64,000 nucleotides of DNA from Nostocoides sp. F2B08 (GTDB lineage: Bacteria; Actinomycetota; Actinomycetes; Actinomycetales; Dermatophilaceae), in the NCBI RefSeq assembly GCF_009184895.1, contig NZ_WESE01000001.1:186001-250000 (forward strand), written 5' to 3'. The notes beneath the pieces were generated by a model. That model searched no databases. It was given only the letters and a program-made list of their open reading frames with translations, and was not told the origin of the DNA. This document shows positions 60,415 to 64,000 of this stretch, piece by piece. Position 1 is the first letter of the stretch. Each line of letters begins with the position of its first letter. Both the position numbers and the translations under genes were made by a program.

Positions 60415-61230
60415 CTAGGCGCCCGTGATGTGTCTACGTGCCTCGTCGAGGCGTCGAAGGACGGTCCCGTCGACCACCTCGTCCCCGACCTGGACCCTTA
60501 TCCCGCCGACGACGTTCGGGTCGATGACGATGTGCAGCACGACGGACTTCGTGTAGATCCGTTCGAGCGCCGTGCGCAGACGTGCCTGTTGCTGTTCGGT
60601 GAGGGGGGCGGCCACGGTGACGAGGGCGCTGAGCTGCTCCCGGCGGGTTGCCGCCAGGTCGAGGTAGCTCTCGAGAACGCGGTCGAGTCGACGTCCTCGA
60701 GGACTGGTCACAGCCTGCTCGGCGAGGCGGATGGTCTCCGGCTGCGCCTTGCCCTCCAGCAGTCCCCGGACCAGGGCAGCCTTGCCCTCGATGTCCGTGT
60801 TGCGGAGCGAGAGCGTGTCACGCAGGTCCGGGTCGCCTGCCACGATCCGCTCGAAACGGAACAGCTCGTCCTCGACGGCGTCGATCCTGCCCTCCCGCTC
60901 CGCCTGGGCGAGCACGGCCTGAACGCCCAGCGACTCGACAGTGTCGGCGAAATCGCCTTCCCGCGACCACCGGCCGGCAGCCGTGGCACCGAGCAGCTCG
61001 GTCGCCTCGGCACTGACCCGACCGCCGAACAGGCGCTGTGCGAGGACACGCTTGGCGGCCCCGTCCCGAGAGGGATCGGCCAGGGCACGCCGTAGTGATG
61101 GGTTCGCCTCGATGACGGCGGACACGGAGAACAGGTCCTCACCCAGGGCGATGCGGTCGCCCGTGCCGGTCAGGACGGCGTCGAACGCCTCCTGGACCGA
61201 CGCGGCAGCTCCCCGGCTCGAGCCTCGCAT
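60415..61230 (-). CDS. atpH: ATP synthase delta subunit
   Basis: 271-residue peripheral-stalk subunit connecting F1 to b. The C-terminal domain has VVAAPLT-like ([20 protein letters not shown]), [21 protein letters not shown] and RLDEARRHI. About 90 residues longer than E. coli delta, the usual actinobacterial size. Its ATG overlaps the atpF stop (ATGA). Confidence 0.95.
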   Translation of the reverse strand: MRGSSRGAAASVQEAFDAVLTGTGDRIALGEDLFSVSAVIEANPSLRRALADPSRDGAAKRVLAQRLFGGRVSAEATELLGATAAGRWSREGDFADTVESLGVQAVLAQAEREGRIDAVEDELFRFERIVAGDPDLRDTLSLRNTDIEGKAALVRGLLEGKAQPETIRLAEQAVTSPRGRRLDRVLESYLDLAATRREQLSALVTVAAPLTEQQQARLRTALERIYTKSVVLHIVIDPNVVGGIRVQVGDEVVDGTVLRRLDEARRHITGA

Positions 61231-61838
61231 CAGAGGTCCGCCCCCGTTGCTTCGCCCGGCTGGGAACCGACCTTCTCGGGCGTGACGGCGCCGGACTCGA
61301 GCTCGGCGAGGAATCGGTCCACGATGCCCTTCTGGCGGACCTCGTCCTCGAGCGACTCACCGACGATCTTGCTGGCCAGCGCGGTGGACATCGCGCCCAC
61401 CTCCTGGCGCAGCTGCACGACCGCCTGCTGGCGTTCGGCCTCGATCTGCCGCTTGGCCGACTCGGTGATCCGGCTCGCCTCGGCGTTTGCCTGGTTCCGC
61501 ATGTCGGCGATGATCGACGCACCCTCCTCACGAGCCTGCTCGCGGATGGCGTTGGCCTCCGCGCGTGCGTCGGCGAGCTGAGCCTCGTAGCTCTGGAGAG
61601 CGGCCGCCGCCGCCGCCTGAGCTTCTTCGGCCTGCTGCATGCCGCCCTCGATGGCAGCCCGCCGCTCCTCGTAGGCGCGCTCGATGTTCGGCACGACCTT
61701 CCTGGACACGACGACATAGACGATGCCGACCATCACGAAGCCGAAGATCAGCTCAGGGATGTACGGGATCAGCGGCGGCTTCTCCGCGCCGGCGACCGTC
61801 ACGACGGCCCCTGGCAGAGCGGCTGCGAAGTTGAGCAC
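61230..61838 (-). CDS. atpF: ATP synthase b subunit
   Basis: 202-residue membrane-anchored peripheral stalk. One transmembrane helix near residues 25-45 (ELIFGFVMVGIVYVVVSRKVV) is followed by a long Ala/Glu/Arg-rich coiled coil. Located between atpE (57 bp upstream) and atpH (overlapping). Only one b-type gene is present. Confidence 0.96.
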   Translation of the reverse strand: MLNFAAALPGAVVTVAGAEKPPLIPYIPELIFGFVMVGIVYVVVSRKVVPNIERAYEERRAAIEGGMQQAEEAQAAAAAALQSYEAQLADARAEANAIREQAREEGASIIADMRNQANAEASRITESAKRQIEAERQQAVVQLRQEVGAMSTALASKIVGESLEDEVRQKGIVDRFLAELESGAVTPEKVGSQPGEATGADL

Positions 61839-61895
61839 GTGATTCTCCTAGTGCGAGTACCGGATCGGTGGATGTGCTGTGACGGATCCGGCGGA

Positions 61896-62096
61896 TCAGA
61901 GGAAGAAGAGCACCAGACCGAAGATGGCGAGCGCCTCGGCGAGGGCGAAGCCGAGAATCGCGATCGGCTGCAGGAGCGGGCGGGCCTCCGGCTGACGGGC
62001 GACGCCGTTGATGTAGGCGGCGAAGATCAGACCGACCGCGATGGCCGGGCCGATGGTCGCAAGGCCGTAGCCGACGAGGGAGAGGTTGCCTTCCAC
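61896..62096 (-). CDS. atpE: ATP synthase c subunit
   Basis: 66-residue proteolipid forming the rotor ring. Two helices: [20 protein letters not shown] and [20 protein letters not shown], with the proton-binding Glu54. The polar loop is [12 protein letters not shown] 62096 has AGAGGAA 6-8 nt upstream; an in-frame upstream extension would add non-membrane sequence and is rejected. A compact hairpin lies 30 bp upstream of the start, between atpB and atpE. Confidence 0.96.
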   Translation of the reverse strand: MEGNLSLVGYGLATIGPAIAVGLIFAAYINGVARQPEARPLLQPIAILGFALAEALAIFGLVLFFL

Positions 62097-62125
62097 AGTG
62101 ATTCCTCTTTCATGGTTTTGTGAGC

Positions 62126-62144
62126 TCCGGACGCGACGTCCGGA
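62126..62144 (-). promoter_or_regulatory. Hairpin upstream of atpE in the atpB-atpE spacer
   Basis: TCCGGACG-CGA-CGTCCGGA, a perfect 8-bp stem with a 3-nt loop, followed on the minus strand by the atpE ribosome-binding site. It may protect a processed atpE message or boost its translation to meet the high c-ring stoichiometry. Confidence 0.5.
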
Positions 62145-62232
62145 CGTGTGGTGGGTGTATTCAGTTGTCGTTGTGATGAGTTGGTGGGTCCGTGCGGGGT
62201 GACGCGGACTTCGCCAAGCCGGGGTGAGTGCC

Positions 62233-63039
62233 TCAGTGCTCCTCCGCGAGCGCACCCGCGATGTAGCTGGCGGAGAGCAGCGTGAAGACATAGGCCTGCA
62301 ACGCCTGGATCAGCGCCTCGAACAGCCACATGATCGCGGCCATCAAGAACGTCGGCACGGCAAGCAGCTTGAAGACGACGTCCTGGGTGAGGAAGTACGC
62401 CCCTGCGCTGACGAACAGCACGATGAGGATGTGTCCCGCGAACATGTTGCCGAAGAGTCGCAGAGCCAGCGTGAGCGGTCGCGTGATGAAGTAGGTGATG
62501 AGCTCGAGGGGGAAGATCACCGGTTTGATGAAGCCCGGAAGACCTTCGGGGATCATGTGGCCGAAGTAGCCCGTGAAGCCGTATCGCTTGAAGCCGATCC
62601 AGTGGTAGACGACGTAGACGACGACCGTCGCCGCGATCGCGAACCCGATTCGGCCGTAGGTCGGGTTCATCACCGGGGGCAGCACGCCGTACCAGTTGTT
62701 CAGCAGGATCAGCGTGAAGAGCGAGAACAGCAAGGGGACGAAGCGCAGGAAGTCCTTGCTGCCGATCATGTCGCGAGCGATGCCGTTGCGGGTGAAGTTG
62801 TAGAAGCCCTCGAGAAGGAACTGGCTCTTGCTCGGGACGATCGAGAGGTTGCGGGTCAGCATGAGCAGAGCCGTGCAGATGATGACGACCGAGACGCCGC
62901 CCCAGACCATCTGCTCGGTGATCGCCCACTCCCCTTCGCCGATGAGCGGCAGGTAGAAGATCTCGGGCCCTGGGGGGACGAACTCGTCACCACTCACCAT
63001 CGGCAACGACGCGGCCTGCGGGGCATAGGCCAGGATCAC
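62233..63039 (-). CDS. atpB: ATP synthase a subunit
   Basis: 268-residue F0 membrane subunit with about six helices. The essential Arg lies in [19 protein letters not shown], and the C-terminal half-channel helix in [24 protein letters not shown]. Together with AtpE it forms the proton path. It lies 64 bp after the AtpZ-like gene. Confidence 0.97.
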   Translation of the reverse strand: MILAYAPQAASLPMVSGDEFVPPGPEIFYLPLIGEGEWAITEQMVWGGVSVVIICTALLMLTRNLSIVPSKSQFLLEGFYNFTRNGIARDMIGSKDFLRFVPLLFSLFTLILLNNWYGVLPPVMNPTYGRIGFAIAATVVVYVVYHWIGFKRYGFTGYFGHMIPEGLPGFIKPVIFPLELITYFITRPLTLALRLFGNMFAGHILIVLFVSAGAYFLTQDVVFKLLAVPTFLMAAIMWLFEALIQALQAYVFTLLSASYIAGALAEEH

Positions 63040-63103
63040 GAGGTCTCCTCTAGGGGGTCTTGGAACGAGCGGGAGCGAGCCGGTGGGCCGACCGGCTGGA
63101 GGC

Positions 63104-63358
63104 TCAGGTCCTACCGTACCGGAGCCAAATGGTGTACAGGGACAAGGCCATCCCGCCCACGACGCCCACCGGCGTGAAGAACCCGGTGCCGAGCCAGCGG
63201 TCGAGCAGCCAGCCCAGGCCCCCGAAGAGGGCAGGGCCCGTGACGAGGTAGGCGATGATGGTCGAACCCATGGCGTCCGCCTGGAAGGACGGGTTCGGTG
63301 CGCGGTCGTCGTCGTCCCCGGAGCCGTAGGGCCGGTACACGGGCGGGCGATCGCTCAT
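63104..63358 (-). CDS. AtpZ/AtpI-family small membrane protein
   Basis: 84-residue protein with two helices (IIAYLVTGPALFGGLGWLLD and FFTPVGVVGGMALSLYTIWL) joined by the short RWLGTG loop, matching AtpZ/AtpI-type assembly factors encoded ahead of atpB. The N-terminus is polar. The ATG overlaps the stop of the preceding membrane-protein gene (ATGA). The proposed role is c-ring assembly or Mg2+/Ca2+ supply. Confidence 0.85.
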   Translation of the reverse strand: MSDRPPVYRPYGSGDDDDRAPNPSFQADAMGSTIIAYLVTGPALFGGLGWLLDRWLGTGFFTPVGVVGGMALSLYTIWLRYGRT

Positions 63359-63804
63359 GGGCCGCTGCCCTCCCCCGCGCCGCTCTCGGGCATGCGGACA
63401 TCGACGGCTTCACGGCCGCGGCCGTAGCCGACGACCTGGGCCACCTGCATGAGGAGAACCTGGCCGATGGCGGCGACCGCGAAGGCGCGGCCGTCCAGCC
63501 AGTCCCGGTCTCGGAGGACCAGAAGTGCGGCCACGATGAGGACGATCTGCCCGATGTAGACCACCGCCGCGCCGGCCATCGAGAGTGAGACGTCCGCGGC
63601 GACCACGGCGCTGATCCCGATGAGGCCGACGAGCATGACGAGCAGCACCACGAGGGCGCCTGCCACGGCCGACAGAGCCGTCTCGACATCCCCCACCAGG
63701 CCGCCCACGACGCCGGCCAGCACCAGCCCTGCGAGCCCCGCGACAGCGGCGTGCCGGAGGATCGAACCTCCCGCGCGCCGGCCGGGACCTGAGTGCTGTC
63801 GCAT
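63355..63804 (-). CDS. AtpI-like four-helix membrane protein, first gene of atp operon
   Basis: 149-residue protein with four hydrophobic helices (AVAGLAGLVLAGVVGGLVG, AVAGALVVLLVMLVGLIGIS, AAVVYIGQIVLIVAALLVL, AFAVAAIGQVLLMQVAQVV) and polar ends. It matches in position and topology the small membrane protein preceding atpB in other actinobacterial operons. It has no ribosome-binding site: TAACTT (63814-63819) sits 9 nt before the ATG and is itself embedded in a CRP-type palindrome, so the whole atp operon probably starts as a near-leaderless mRNA here. Confidence 0.82.
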   Translation of the reverse strand: MRQHSGPGRRAGGSILRHAAVAGLAGLVLAGVVGGLVGDVETALSAVAGALVVLLVMLVGLIGISAVVAADVSLSMAGAAVVYIGQIVLIVAALLVLRDRDWLDGRAFAVAAIGQVLLMQVAQVVGYGRGREAVDVRMPESGAGEGSGP

Positions 63805-63807
63805 AGT

Positions 63808-63825
63808 TTGTGAAAGTTATCACAA
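63808..63825. promoter_or_regulatory. Consensus CRP/GlxR-type operator at the atp operon promoter
   Basis: TTGTGA-N6-TCACAA, containing the full TGTGA-N6-TCACA consensus of CRP/GlxR/FNR-family regulators with perfect 6-bp arms. The 6-bp centre on the minus strand, TAACTT, fits a -10 box, placing the site over RNA polymerase contacts and suggesting repression. It ends 3 bp before the first codon of the operon. Confidence 0.7.
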
Positions 63826-63844
63826 GCACGCGTCCATCACCCAA
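63816..63844 (-). promoter_or_regulatory. Candidate atp operon promoter
   Basis: On the minus strand, TTGGGT (63844-63839) and GATAAC (63821-63816) are 17 bp apart, a standard spacing; TAACTT (63819-63814) is an alternative -10. Either places the transcript start within a few bases of the ATG at 63804. Confidence 0.45.
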
Positions 63845-63861
63845 CCGACGGAGCCTGAGAT

Positions 63862-64000
63862 CTACGAGTGCGAACCCGGAGGCGAGACCGACGGGGGGTT
63901 CGCCTGGGGGCGTCGTCCACCGACGACCGCCCGCGGCAGCCAGATGGTCAGCGCGGCGGCCGTGGCGAGCATGGCCACGAGGATGCCGGTCGCGATCCAG
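63862..64000 (-). CDS. C-terminal end of a membrane protein upstream of atp operon (partial)
   Basis: Open frame entering from the window edge and ending at TAG (63862-63864): 45 residues comprising a transmembrane helix (WIATGILVAMLATAAALTIWL) and a polar Pro/Ser tail (GGRRPQANPPSVSPPG). In actinobacteria the gene preceding atpI is usually the WecA/Rfe-type undecaprenyl-phosphate glycosyl-1-phosphate transferase (for example Rv1302), whose C-terminus looks similar. Identity is inferred from position only. Confidence 0.55.
   Translation of the reverse strand, partial: WIATGILVAMLATAAALTIWLPRAVVGGRRPQANPPSVSPPGSHS

Overview
This is a contiguous stretch of a very GC-rich chromosome (about 70% by eye) from an actinobacterium. 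The evidence is lineage-typical genes: the NucS/EndoMS mismatch endonuclease, the GlgE alpha-glucan pathway, a DUF2550 gene behind atpC, AtpA with a long C-terminal tail, a 271-residue AtpH, and frequent GTG starts. The gene set points to a free-living aerobe, probably in or near Micrococcales, but the genus cannot be fixed from sequence alone. I see no rRNA, tRNA, insertion sequence, prophage or CRISPR array. Genes are packed, often with 4-bp ATGA/GTGA overlaps, and no gene-free stretch exceeds about 300 bases.

Layout. 1-6.5 kb: a partial EamA exporter, a MetE-C-like protein, two pirins around an AhpD-like protein, then mnmA and iscS (tRNA thiolation). 6.5-14 kb: a peptide ABC importer (oppA, oppB, oppC, fused oppDF), interrupted by a convergent PH-domain gene. 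14-18.2 kb: a biotin ECF transporter (bioY, bioM, bioN) fused into one operon with a short acyl-CoA ligase and a thiolase. 18.3-20.1 kb: etfB-etfA. 20.3-24 kb: a secreted protein with cell-wall-binding repeats, an enoyl-CoA hydratase and a YbjN-domain protein. 24-35.6 kb: glgX, then glgE-treS-mak-glgB-pgm, a complete trehalose/glucose-1-phosphate to branched alpha-glucan system. 35.6-41.3 kb: an ATP-grasp protein, two esterase-fold proteins, a thioredoxin/TPR protein, a lipoprotein and a membrane protein. 41.5-55.4 kb: an ethylmalonyl-CoA pathway and B12-mutase module (meaB, acetyl-CoA acetyltransferase, mce, ccr, double 3-hydroxyacyl-CoA dehydrogenase, meaA, pduO-type adenosyltransferase) mixed with an AI-2E family protein, nucS and a membrane acyltransferase-like protein. 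55.4-64 kb: the ATP synthase operon on the minus strand, from an AtpI-like gene through atpC to DUF2550, preceded by the end of another membrane protein.

As I recall it, the order from 24 kb onward follows the Mycobacterium tuberculosis block rfe-atpI-atpBEFHAGDC-Rv1312-pduO ... nucS-mce-fadA4-Rv1324-glgB-glgE. The EMC genes and the esterase/ATP-grasp cluster would then be lineage insertions.

Regulation. Many first genes appear leaderless: a TAnnnT -10 box lies 6-8 nt before the start codon with no ribosome-binding site, and this fixes several starts. The atp operon carries a full-consensus CRP/GlxR-type palindrome centred on its likely -10 box. The pirin-AhpD pair has a MarR-like palindrome. 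The word GCATAC/GTATGC is strikingly frequent and is often built from rare codons.
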